64,000 nucleotides of DNA from Hypomesus transpacificus (lineage: Eukaryota > Chordata > Actinopteri > Osmeriformes > Osmeridae), in assembly GCF_021917145.1 (NCBI RefSeq), contig NC_061066.1, positions 8,935,961 to 8,999,960 of the forward strand. The letters are read 5' to 3'. The notes beneath the pieces are model-generated. The model saw only the letters and a list, made by a program, of their open reading frames with translations, ran no database searches and had not been told where the DNA came from. Each line of letters starts with the position of its first letter. Within the stretch, counting starts at the first letter, position 1. A program made the translations under genes and the position numbers. Shown here piece after piece: positions 32,965-46,997 of the stretch.

Positions 32965-34180
32965 TCACTGTTTGAGCACAGGGAGTTCATTGGGCTTGAA
33001 GAAAGCCTGAGCCATGCCCATGCCAAAGATGTAAACTTTAGAGTCCACCACAATCTTTTCTTTCTTCATCAACTCTGCAAAAGAGAAAGAAACAACGCCT
33101 GTGTTTGCATTTGGTATTATCAGTTTAGATGCGTTAACGCCGTTAATAACGCGTTAAACTGACAGCACTAGTTTAGATATGTTGGTCATTCCTGGTACAG
33201 TAATGGTACATTCCTGGTTTAGCTGTCATAGAGGAAACATTGCAATTAAAATGATAAACACATTGGATGTATCATTGTGTCTGTGAGGAAGGTTATTACC
33301 ATTGACTTTCCTCTGGAATTCATCAAGGGGAAGGAGGATAACGTCAACAAACTCTGGAAGTAGAAAATAATAAAAACATTGTTACATTACAAAAGTAGAC
33401 AGCTCGAGAAAAACAGCTTGATATTGTTATTTATTACTAACTCTATTATTAGTGTGTGTGTGTATGTGTGTGAAATAAAATAACATTACCTCCTTCTCCT
33501 GCAAAATGAAATAAAAGTACAGAATTAATTTAGATGTCAAGAATGTTAAACTGTTATTAAATGTAACACAAATCAAGCAACATAAAAACAAAGTAAATAA
33601 AAACATCAAGCGGATATTAAATGTTGTTAAATGTTTGTAGGGCAGATGAGAACATGTACAGTATCCAAACATTTCAGCCTTAGAACTACATTTAGTCATT
33701 TAGCAGACGCTCTTATCCAGAGCGACTTGCAGTAAGTACAGGGACATTCTCCCCGAGGCAAGTAGGGTAGAGTGCCCTGCCCAAGGACACAACGTATAGG
33801 CACGAACCGGCAACCTTCTGATTAATAGTCCGACTCCCTAACAGCTCAGCCATCTGACCCCCAGAACTAATTTATCATCATCAAGCCCCAGGCTTACCCA
33901 GTTGCTGAGAGGGTTGGATGTTCTCTGGATCATCTCCATTGATGTTTACCATGATTATCTGTGTGGTGCAGTTAGATAGACCAGGGTCCAAACATGTCAC
34001 TGAGGGGGAGGAGGGGTGTTTAGAAGGCAGTGAAACATGCATGATCTAAACCTGTGTGATGGATTGGCTAACTTGAAACCAGACATGGGTCAAAACACAA
34101 TTTGAAATCAATCCATTTTATTTCTTTACTGTGCTAGATTGTGTTTGTGTGTCACTACTCACCCAAGTAAATGGTTGGCC

Positions 34181-34219
<39 letters not shown>

Positions 34220-35267
34220 TAAGGACCCACCTGGGGTGACCCCCACCACCTCCCCTTTGTAACCAGTCTCCTCCTTCAGCTCCCTCAGTGCAGCATCCTC
34301 CGCACTCTCACCTTCATCAATCAGACCTGAAGACATCGAAACGGTCATTTGTTTAACGTCACACAATCAATTACAGTCATTTGCGGATATCAGACCGTAC
34401 ACGCATGGCATCTGAAGACTGATAAATTCCACAGTTAAATGTTAGCCGTTTCAGTTTCTGCTACTACTCCATGAGCTTGGGCCAACTGTCATGCAGGCTG
34501 TTGGTCTGGATCTAACCTGCAGGGAACTCCAGGGTGTAGCATCCCATAGGTGGGCGGAACTGCTTCACCATGACAACAGAGTCTTTGTGCAAGGTCCTTT
34601 TCAGGAGGGCGATTACCCCCACACCTGGGAAGGTACAAAAAAGAGATGTTTGCTTATAAGATCCCCACAAAACCACACACACACACATTACACGTATACA
34701 GCACACACACACACATTACACATATACAGCACACACACACATTACACATATACAGCACACACATTACACATATACAGCACACACACACATTACACATATA
34801 CAGCACACACACACATTACACATATACAGCACACACATTACACATATACAGCACACACATTACACATATACAGCACACACACACATTACACATATACAGC
34901 ACACACACACACACCATCTGCCTCTGTGTTGGATTGTCTGGTGGTCCTTTTGGCTGTCTCCCAAATTCTGTTGAAAGACAAAATGGAGAGAGCTTACAGT
35001 AACTGTAGCTGGCACAACACCAACCCACAGATGAATTGGTTCTGTAAAATACAATATACCTTGTGTTTCCGGCGGGGTCAACATAAGTGGTTTTCTCAAG
35101 CATCACCCACTTTCCAGATGCAAGTAGCTAGATGGATGAAGTAGTTTCAAGTTGAGTTAAACCCATTACACGTACTACCTGACAATGAAACCTCACGACA
35201 GATGTATTACCTCCTCCTTTACAATGTGAGGAGTGGTTGTAGCTTTAGAATCTGTGTTGCTGCTCAT
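32965..35267 (-). CDS. nudt5: ADP-sugar pyrophosphatase (Nudix hydrolase 5), complete
   Basis: Nine coding exons give 218 residues (human 219): 35267-35211, 35127-35060, 34967-34915, 34624-34517, 34326-34231, 33999-33898, 33498-33490, 33353-33300, 33074-32965. The Nudix box is intact: GLIDEGE (96-102) and RELKEETGY (110-118) fit GX5EX7REUXEEXGU, with the metal-binding glutamates E111, E114 and E115. Upstream [20 protein letters not shown] and downstream [12 protein letters not shown] match NUDT5. The enzyme hydrolyses ADP-ribose and other ADP-sugars to AMP and sugar phosphate, and in mammals supports nuclear ATP synthesis from ADP-ribose. Exon 33490-33498 is a 9-nt microexon adding GEG before FVDVILLP; leaving it out also keeps frame, but human GDGEFVEV supports inclusion. 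Start ATG 35267 follows AAAG. Head-to-head with cdc123, as in human. Confidence 0.96.
33131..33170. mobile_element. 40-bp insertion with perfect 8-bp target duplication (hAT end remnant)
   Basis: GTTTAGAT is present at 33123-33130 and 33171-33178, directly flanking a 40-bp insert that begins GCGTTAACGCCGTTAATAAC and ends GACAGCACTA. The insert resembles one end of a fish hAT-type repeat I recall (TAGTGCTGTCAGTTTAACGC inward). It lies in the last nudt5 intron. Confidence 0.6.
33688..33863 (-). mobile_element. tRNA-derived SINE, minus-strand copy
   Basis: Reverse complement of the 18726 SINE: starts ACATTTAGTCATTTAGCAGA, includes AGAGCGACTTGCAGTAAGTA and CCGGCAACCTTCTGATTA, ends CTCAGCCATCTGACC. 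In a nudt5 intron, between exons at 33898 and 33498. Confidence 0.85.
34672..34914. repeat. ACACATTACACATATACAGC minisatellite, about ten copies
   Basis: Units of 20-26 bp: ACATTACACATATACAGC joined by variable (CA)n. It fills the nudt5 intron between exons 3 and 4 and ends at the exon-3 donor (34914). Confidence 0.93.
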
Positions 35268-36049
35268 CTTTCCTGTTTGGAATCTGTCGACAGGAAATAG
35301 ATTTGTTAACTAGATTTGTTAACTAGATTTGTTAACTAGTTAATTGAATTAAATAGTCATCATACTGGTAAGGCCTAGTTGGATCAAATAAATAATTTGC
35401 TACAGCTATTACAAAAATGGTTGATTAAATACATGTTTGTCATTTTAATGCTATGTGCTAACTATGTTAATTTCAAAAAATTTGCTGATCCGCTTACAAA
35501 TTATTTCATGTAACTGACTTGAAATGTTCCTTGAGTGCTGGCTGACTAGCTTGTTAGCTAGCCATCTAGGCTAGCTGTACATATTTATAAATATGTCAGA
35601 CAAACTGTCACTTTCCGAAACATATTTTCTACAGAATCGTGGAGGGATAGGCTACCGTATAAATACAAGACGCTGCAGATAATCATAATAAGGCTAACAC
35701 ATTAACTGTTTGGACGACCCACTCACGTAAAAGTCCAGAGGTCCAGTGCTTTCGCTGTGTCACAAATCAGCGCTTTTTATATTGACCACGCCTACGTGTG
35801 TCCCACAAAAATACCTCCCCATCGCAGAACTTGAAATGGTATCCTTCACAGAAATAGAAAAGGATAATTTCCCATTCCATCAAAAAAAGTATGCTTTATA
35901 CTTTTACATATATTCAGACAGAAATATCGCAAGTACTTTTAAATTCGATTCGCTGGAGAAGTGAATGATACATCAAATAGGACGTATTTATTAGTTCTTT
36001 ACGGAAAGTATAGATGGACACACTTAACTTCCGGTACAGGAATCGCAGC
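35268..36049. promoter_or_regulatory. Divergent nudt5/cdc123 promoter region
   Basis: The two start codons are 782 bp apart on opposite strands, the arrangement of this gene pair in human. The interval contains a triplicated TAGATTTGTTAAC (35305-35345) and no other coding frame. First non-coding exons and exact start sites are not visible; an acceptor-like TCGACAG just before the nudt5 start codon suggests a 5' UTR intron. Confidence 0.55.
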
Positions 36050-39000
36050 ATGAAGAAGGAGCAAGTTGTCAACTGTCAGTTTTCGGCCTGGTATCCGATA
36101 TTTAAGAAACATACTATCAAAAGGTAAACCCATACACCAGACAAGAATAGTGTTGAACATGTTGTTAATGGTTTTGCCCCCCCAAAAAATGCTAACATTG
36201 ACACGGTAGCTAAAATAGCTAACTTAGCTTGCTAACGTTGTCCAGTTGGGCAGTTGTGCACTTGACAAGTATTAGAGTTAACATTTGCTAAGACTTGTGC
36301 TTATTGTGAAGGTGAATTTATGTTTCCTTTATGTGGCCGGAGACAACAATCCGGATTCTTTAGACTAGATTATGCCTGTCATCGTATCCTGGGACAACGG
36401 GGATAACAAAGTTATCAAATAAGTGCACACCTGTCAAATAGATGTGTGGTGTAGCTTGCCGCTATTTAGTTTGTGTGATTTATCCGTTGTCGTGGTCGTC
36501 GTAGACGGTGATGATCCTATTCATTCTGTTTTGTAGTTTGATTCTTCCGCTGCCTCAGAATGTAATTGATTATTTACTGGACGATGGAACACTGGTAGTT
36601 TCTGGGGGGTAAGCACAGAAACACACACACCCATTCACACGCGCACACACATGCATATGCACACACACACACATAAACAAACTCACAGTTAGTGTTTCTT
36701 CTCTACAGGGACAACAGCACACAGCAAAACCAAACTAACAGTGATTCAGAGGAAGAAGAGGACATTCAGGTACAGACCAAACAAACCGAACTGTAGATGA
36801 ACAATCTTCTATTTGAAAATTACAATATTGTTTAACATTAATGTTATCGGTGTTTTGTTTTCATCCTCTAAATCACAAGTGGTCAGATGATGAAACAACC
36901 ACCACTGTCATAGTAAGTCAACATATAAATATTTTAACAGATATTTGCATCTGTTTATGAATCTAAACTGCTGCTTCCTTGTGTGTATAAATAAAGCTTG
37001 GCTGTGTTTTTTAGGCTCCGGAGTTCCCAGAATTCAATTCCAAGGTGTTGGAAGCCATAAACACCCTTGGAGGGCGAGTCTTTCCCAAGCTCAACTGGAG
37101 CGCCCCAAAGGTACATATCTCTCTCACAGCTCTAGATTCTCTCTCTCTTGGAAGTCGCTTTGGATTAAAGCGTCTGCTAAATGCATAAATGTAAATGTAG
37201 ATTCCAGACTTCCCTGTGTACCTCAGGTTAAATACTATATAGATATGTTTCCGTTGACAAGACTACAACCTCTCATTCAAACACATATGAGGGACACTGA
37301 AAGAGTTTGCAATGTGGTGATTCCTGATGATTTATCTTTGAATATTTCTCTCTCTCTCCTTTTCTTCTCTCTCCCTACCCCCCCCCCCCTCTCTCTCCTT
37401 CCAGGACGCTAACTGGATTGCTCTGAACAGCTCCCTGCAGTGTCAGAGTCTAAGCGATATCTTCCTGCTCTTCAAGAGCTCTGACTTCATCACCCACGAC
37501 CTCACACAGCCGTAAGAAAGCACGCAGCTTTTTAGCGTCGGGGGGATTTCAGACGTCTCGGTCTCCTATCCGCAGCTGAAGCTCTGGAGGGCAGTGCCTC
37601 AGCTGTCCTGTCAGAGTGGTTGTGAGAGACGGACCCCTGCTTCAGATAGACTTCTTCTTTTGGGTTACAACGCCTGGTTGTTTCAGCCCTGGTATAGGCA
37701 ACACTTAATTAGCTGGTTGATTTACGACGCTTCCACAATGTACCGAGGCCTTTGATGCATGGGATGCAGCTCTCATTGATTTTGTGTGTTTGTGTGGTGT
37801 GTGTGGTGTGTGTGTTTGTGTGGTGTGTGTGGTGTGTGTGGTGTGTGTGTTTGTGTGGTGTGTGTGGTGTGTGTGTGTGGTGGGCTGTCAGTCTTGTGAT
37901 TGATTGTTTTCCTCCCTCTACAGATTCCTTCACTGCAGTGACCAGGACACTCCGGATCCACCTATCAACTATGAAGTATGATACACACACCTACACACAC
38001 GGTTGGGATCTTTAGTGTCTCCCAGTTTTCTCATTCAGTGCTGACGGAGCTGTGCTGCTGTGCTCTGCAGCTGGTCCTCAGGAAGTGGAGTGAGTTGATC
38101 CCTGGAGGAGAGTTCAGGTGTTTCGTCAAAGAGAACAAACTGATAGGTGAGGTGGAGGAGTAGAGGAGCATATTCTTTACATCGTCTTGACCCCCGGTAG
38201 TGAACTGAAGCCGATAGGCTATCAGATTGAATAAGCATCTGTGTCTGTGTATCCCTCTCTGTGTGTCCCCTGCAGGTATCTCTCAGAGAGACTACACCCA
38301 GCATTACCATCACGTCTCTAAGCAGGAGGCTCAGATCTCCCAGTCCATTCAAGAGTTCTTCAGCCAGAACATCCAGCACCGCTTCCTGGAGGAAGACTGT
38401 GAGTCTCTTCTGATATCCCTCTATCTGCGGTCTCTCTCTACTGTCTCCACAGTCTCTCTCCAGTCTATTTGCGGTCTCTTTCTAGTGTCTCCACAGTCTC
38501 TCTCCAGTCTCTGTGTAGTATATTGCATTATCCGCATTGTATCGATGATTGACCGTAATATTTCAGAATATTTTTTTCTTCTGTTTTACAGTTGTTTTGG
38601 ATGTCTACAGAGACAGCTGGGTTAGTTATATATTTCTTTATGATATATTTGACATCCAACCATATTGTTGTTGTACCTTTGTGTCTGTCTCAGGGGGTTT
38701 TCAACCCATGTTTATGTGTGTGACAGGGAAAGGTGTGGCTGATCGATCTGAACCCCTTTGGTGAGGTCACCGATTCTCTTCTCTTCACGTGGGAGGAGCT
38801 AACCTCAGGGAACAGCCTTTCTGCCAATCAGGAAGAGGGGGACACAGCCCAGCAGGTGAATGACTATTCTGTGACATCACCGCTGTCCACGTGAACCGGA
38901 TCCTCCCACAAGCTGCTATGGTGCAAACTGTGTGTGTGTGTGTGTGTCCAGGAGGCCCCTGCGTTCCGCCACACCACCAGCGAGGTGACAGTCCAGCCGA

Positions 39001-39566
39001 GCCCCTGTCTGAGCTACAGGATCCCCCGTGACTTTGTGGACCTGTCGAGCGGCGAGGACGCCTACAAGCTCATCGACTTCCTCAAACTGGTGAGAGAACA
39101 AGCCACTGCAGAGTAGCTCGTTCTTGCAGGAAGCAGGAAGTGAACTCCCGAACAGGAAGTGTAGCAGGAAGTGAACACCCAAACAGGAAGTGAAGCAGGA
39201 AGTGAACACCCAAACAGGAAGTGAAGCAGGAAGTGAACACCCAAACAGGAAGTGATATCCACGTCTCGCTTGAGACACTTTTAACGCCTTGATTGTCTTT
39301 GTCGGCCGTTAACTGTAACAGCACTCCACAAAGACAAATATTTTAATAACCTTTTGTTGACTTGTTCTGCAACACACACACACACACACACACAAACTCT
39401 GGCCAAACATTTGCCAACTGTCAAACAATGTAGGACAGGTCCCAAACACATCAGAGATAAGACGTCTCTTTCACCACTCACTGTGTCTGTAGTCTGACTT
39501 TCTCACTTATCCCCGCAGAAAAAGAACCAGCAGCAAGAAGAAGAGGAAGAGGAGGCACAACAGTGA
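36050..39566 (+). CDS. cdc123: Cell division cycle protein 123, complete
   Basis: Thirteen coding exons join to 345 residues: 36050-36123, 36537-36608, 36709-36769, 36880-36912, 37015-37110, 37405-37511, 37924-37975, 38071-38146, 38276-38398, 38592-38620, 38727-38855, 38952-39089, 39519-39566. The protein follows human CDC123: [19 protein letters not shown] at the start, [90 protein letters not shown]123 is an ATP-grasp-like cytosolic factor that promotes assembly of the eIF2 translation-initiation complex through eIF2-gamma. The VWLIDLNP segment carries acidic nucleotide/metal-binding residues of the fold. An acidic EEEEEEAQQ tail closes the protein. The codon before GKVW reads Trp (from exon 38592-38620, weak donor gttagt) where other vertebrates have Arg. 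Confidence 0.97.
39120..39258. repeat. CAGGAAGTGAACACCCAAA repeats in the last cdc123 intron
   Basis: About four units of roughly 30 bp, each with two copies of CAGGAAGTG. This string matches the core ETS-family binding consensus (A/CGGAAGT). Confidence 0.85.
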
Positions 39567-40359
39567 CCTACATCGCTGCAACAGAGACACACGTACACTG
39601 TTGTTGCATGTAAATAACTTGGTCAGTAAACATTCTATTTTACCCTTTGCCCCTGGATTAAAATCAACAAACACAAGGGGGATTAAAAGAGTAATCTGTC
39701 TGTTACAGACAGAACGTTCTGTGTGGGACTAGAATGGAGGGGATTTGACCCGGAAGCCAAGCATCATGTAAGCTGGTTTCATCCACCATACAGTGTGTCT
39801 TCCACTTGTTCGAGATCTATATGCATAAAGGGTCATGCAGAAGGACAAGCTTAAGCAAATCTCTCTGTTCTGTGGGTCTCCTGTTTCTTCTTCTGTAAAT
39901 ACTGGAACCTCGTGTTCTCTCAAAAGGCTGTGTGCTCGGCCAGATAGCAGCACTAAATAATGACTGGCTTTGTAGTGCAGCTCTGAAAGAACTTAGTCTT
40001 ATCATGGTATGTATGTACAGTGTTATGTTATTAACGTAATCAGTATCCCACAAGGTTAGCATACACATAAGCAGCTCACACACTCACTTCACATAAAGTA
40101 CATTTTAGGGGGGGAAAGGGGTGGTATAGACACTCTAATAGCAATATGAACATTTGTGCATGATGTTATAAGCATTCATATATCCCATCATCTTTGGTTC
40201 CTGTAAAAGTATTTCTTTTTGTCTTTGTTTAGTTTTAACATGTTTGTGGATAACAGGGGTTCTGATTGGGTAATAAATGTGTGGCTTACATCATGTTTCC
40301 CTGTCTCTGTCTTTGGCCAATAGGAATTCAAGCCCTTTATGAATTTCATCAAGTGTATT
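39567..40359. other. cdc123 3' flank, no gene seen
   Basis: Probable cdc123 3' UTR; ATTAAA near 39657 is a possible polyadenylation signal. The rest is unique AT-rich sequence without a recognisable frame. Confidence 0.45.
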
Positions 40360-40756
40360 CTATGGAAGCAAATAAGTGACATAATGTTTTGAAATTAAAA
40401 GGTATTGAATACTTATATTGAAATTTAAACACCACCGAATTTTGGGGTTTTGAACTCACCTCTTAAAAATCTGAGAAATAAATTCAGGTTGCTCGAATTT
40501 CAAAAAGAAAAATTCTGATTCCCCCTTCTCAAGCTTAAGAAATTCAAATGAACAAAATTCATGCTGCTCAAATTCGAAAGGTGAAATACGTTGAAAAATA
40601 TTTTTTATATTGAAATAAAGTCCTATTTCAATTTGAAACAAGGTTGAATATCAAGAGGTGAATTCAAAACCAAGAAATTTGGTAGTGTTACAATTTTAAT
40701 ATTAAGTATCCAATTCCTTTTAAAATTCAAAACATGTCACTGATTTGCTTCCACAG
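40360..40756. mobile_element. 397-bp foldback MITE
   Basis: Ends CTATGGAAGCAAATAAGTGA and (reverse complement of right end) CTGTGGAAGCAAATCAGTGA; the inverted similarity continues for about 115 bp per arm, to the shared TCACCTCTT. TATT flanks both ends (40356-40359, 40757-40760), a possible 4-bp duplication. The interior is AT-rich with repeated GAATTTCA-like words and no real frame. Between cdc123 and camk1d. Confidence 0.7.
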
Positions 40757-42719
<1,963 letters not shown>

Positions 42720-43629
42720 TAAGTAGCCAGTACAGTATACAGTAGCTACTGTAGACCTTAATCAGCATTCAATTTTTTCAGAGCAAAAATAACTTAAGGC
42801 AGTTGAAACTTTGTTACGGTGTGGTACATTCGATCGCAATGTTATCACATGTGCCATATCAGTTTTGATACAATTATTATGGATCTTTCCACGAAATAAT
42901 TAGCTTTCAAACTGCTTTCAAAAGGGTTGGTCGATCTTTTGTGTGCTAGCCTACTGATACTATCGAAAGGGTGATGTGGTGTACATTTTCCGTCAGTATC
43001 TGTATTATCAGTGGAGACTCCGTGTGTTGATTTGGAGAAGGGGGTGGGTTGGATTAACTCAACCAGATTAAGGGAAAAGAGAAAAACCTCTGTAGTTAGA
43101 AGTAGTTTCATCATTTTGCGTATTACGAATAACGATAGTGACACAATGGTGAGATTAAAAATACTACAAATATTTTCTAGCTCAATCCAGTCGCCAGTTT
43201 TTCATAATAAATGTCCCCTGTGTGTTGACACGCAGGTCCATCATTCACCATCTGTCCCCAAATGCGCCTTTGGAGCAAACGGGGCAACATCCCCATCATT
43301 ACCCTCTGGCCCTCGTTTTCTAATAACAAGAGCCTTAGACATGTTTTCAAATTAAAACACAATCCTGGTGTTCTACTGGTGAGACTGCAGGTATGACGTC
43401 TCTTAGTGGTGATGTCTGCTTGGTAGCCTTGACATCCATTTGTTTGTGTGTTGGTGTGGTGACCTGTCCTGCTGAAAACAGCTTTTCCTGTGACCTCTGA
43501 CCTGGCGGTAACTTGGGCAGGACGCAGAGATCTGCTCTCCCTTTTGCTCCATGGCAACCGTTCCGATTTGGACACAGTATGGCCATCTGGGCATGAGCAC
43601 ACACACACACTCATAATATACACCCGCAT

Positions 43630-43666
<37 letters not shown>

Positions 43667-43951
43667 TACACACAAGCACGGATGTGTACATGGAAGTGTG
43701 ACATGTGGGACGGCGGGTGATGACATGTTTGCGTGGGATCCAGTGTAGCAGACAGTGGAGACATATTAACCAGAGGTCCCATCAGCCTTTGTACTCTTCC
43801 TGCAGAGAGAAAGAGAGGGAGAGAAGGGTCTGTGTGGCATAGTTAAGTCAGAGTGATTTGTGTATAGCTTAGAAACCTGTTCTGGTTTCTCAACCAATAC
43901 CTGCTCCCGACAGATGGAAGAGAAGGAGGAGAGGGCAGAAGAGGAGGGGAG

Positions 43952-43982
<31 letters not shown>

Positions 43983-45547
43983 AAAGGAGAGAGAGAGAGG
44001 GAGAGAGAGAGAGAAAGAAGGGAGGACTGGAGAGGAGAAAAGGAGGACAGTTGCTGAGCTTCTCCCAAACTGTCATAAGTCATCAAAGTCCCTGCCCCCT
44101 CTATCCTTCCACTTTCCCTCTCTCTTTCTCTCTCTCTCTCTCCCTCTCTCTTTCTCTCTCTCTCTCTCCCTCTCTCTTTCTCTCTCTCTCTCTCCCTCTC
44201 TCTTTCTCTCTCTCTCTCTCCCTCTCTCTTTCTCTATCCCCCTCTGTGCAGGAAAGGAGGATTTTAGTGTGACTCCCTGAGCTTGTTGTTGTGACACCAA
44301 AGCATGACCTCACCTTCATAAATAGAGCTACGTAGATTACAGTGTTTTTTTTTCATCTAGTAAAACCCAGGAGTGGGCCGATATCTCCCAGAAGCCCCAT
44401 GTTTGAGACACGGCAACTGGAAGAGAGTCCTCGACCTGGGCCTCCTTCCCTTTAGAAATGGGACATGCAGGGTTATTGTGGAGTTCCTCGGTCAGCAAAG
44501 TGGATCGGCCTTGGTCAGGTTGGGCTGCAGGCTGGATGAGGGACAGCGTGAGAGAGACTGTCGATGGCAGTTACACAAGCTGCAGTCTGTATTGGCTTTA
44601 GCTGGGAGCCTTGGCTGCTATTGGTGGAGGGAGCTAGCCAGCTGATTTGGAGAGGTGATGTGAGGTAATGCAGAGGCTGGCTAGCTGGGTTGCTGGCTGG
44701 CTGGCTGGCTGATTGACTGGCTTGCTGACTGGATGACTGGCTTGCTTGTTGGCTGGCTGAATGGCTAGCTAGCTGGCTTGTTGACTGGATGACTGGCTTG
44801 CGGGCTGGCTGACTGGCTAGCTGGATTGTTGACTGGATGACTGGCTAGCTGGCTTGTTGACTCGATGACTGGCTAGCTGGCTTGTTAACCGGCTAGTTGG
44901 CTTGTTGACTGGATGACTGTCTGGCTTGCTTGCTGACTGGCTAGCTGGCTGGCTGAATGACTGTCAGAGTGACAGGCTGGCTGACTGGTTGCCTGCCTCC
45001 AGCTCTCTACCTAGCCTGACCCAAATGCTGACTCAATATTTCTGGAGCCATGTAGCATTTTTCTAGTGGTGGATGCAGTGACAGGTCTGTGCTTGTGTGT
45101 GTGTGTGTGTGTGTGTGTGATGCCATCCTTGGTGTCTTATATCTCTCCCTGTGTGTGTGTGTGTGTTGAATTATTCAACACCAGAAGCCTGTGGTCATGC
45201 TGCAAGCGTGCTGCAGCAGGCAGGTATACTGCAGTTAGGCCACACCTCTCAACAGAATAAAGTCTGAGAGAGAGAGGGAGAGAAAGTGAAAAAGAGAGAG
45301 ATGGAGATAGAGAGTGATAGAAAGAGAGATGAAGGGAGGGAGGGAGGGTGAGAAAGGGGCTCAAAAAGGACAAAGGGGTGGATGAGAGAAAGGTGGGACA
45401 TGTGGTTATAGAACTAAAGACAGAGTCAGAGAGGACTAAGCAGGAGTGCATTGTGGGAGTGTATATCATCTAGGCCATGCTGGCCTTAATTGAGTGCTCT
45501 ACTTCCTGACTCCTGGTATTGTGCTCTTTCTGGGACTGCAGTCCCCC

Positions 45548-45628
<81 letters not shown>

Positions 45629-45774
45629 CTCTCCATCTTTCTCTCACTCTACGTCTCTCTCTACCTTTCTCTACCCCTCTCTCTCTACATTTCTCTACCT
45701 CTCCCTCCCTCTCTCTCTCTATACCTCTCTCTCTACCTTTCTCTACCCCTCTCTCTCTACATTTCTCTACCTCT

Positions 45775-45835
<61 letters not shown>

Positions 45836-46962
45836 GTCTCAGTGTTTATACTGTATGTCCCTACTGGCCTGAGTTTGAAATCCTTGTGACTTTCTATGAC
45901 CTTACTCTTATCCCCTGCTGTGCAGAGACAGAGAATAAAGAAGCACAGTTTTTCAGGGATAGAGGGCTAAGTGGAGCGAGGGATGAAAGGATGGAGGGAT
46001 GAAGGGAGGGATATGTTTGACCTATGATAGTTGTGGAATGAAGAATGTGTGTCAAGATCAGTCACAAGTCAGTTTCACAAGTTACATTTTTGACAGTGTG
46101 TACTTTGTGTGTGTGTTAGAGACACACACACACACACAAACTGATTGATAGACAATGAGAAAAGCGCTTTCTGATGGATTTTGCGTGGATCGTAATCGGA
46201 TGTCTTCATTAGAGGATAGGGAAAAGGATTACCTCTCAATCCCTCCATCCCTCCATCCCCTCTTTTCTCAAGTGGCACAATACCTCCCTTCGCTCCTCCC
46301 TTTAAACCATCTGTTTCTTCCACTTCTGATCCAGTCCATCTTGTTTGGTCTGGGTGCTTGTGTTCGTCTGCATGACCAGATCCTAGGACTTTAGGATAGA
46401 TTAGGACTGAATGACTTAATCTCAATTTACCTTGATAGCATCTCAGTAGCCATGGTTGACACACACACACTCACACACTCACACACACACAAACACACAC
46501 ACAAACACACAATCACGCCCACACACTAATATAGTCTTTTAAACCAGTGGTCTTTGGCCACGGTAGTAGGAAAGTGAAGTCAATGTTTCTCCACAGTTTT
46601 TCCCATCTTAATATTCTCTGAGATCTAATAAAAACAAATCTCTCAGCATCCATCATTTCCTCTGCTTGGATTGGTGGAAAGAGGGAGGAGTGTATCCCAC
46701 CTGATTGGCTACTTCAGTACCTGTTTTTCAGGCCTGTTCAGGCTTGCCAGGAAGGTTCAGACACGTGGACTCTCTTTCCTGCCTCTGTTTTACAATCAGA
46801 GCTGTGAATATTTAGCTGTGAAAATGTACGATCATAAACATTCGTCCATTATCGTGTCTGCTTCGACAATTACAACCAGCCTGCCAACGTTCCCATGCCT
46901 AGGAGGGTATGAGCTCATAAGACTGGGATGCATTGCAGCATTGCAACTGATGGTCACTTGTC

Positions 46963-46997
<35 letters not shown>

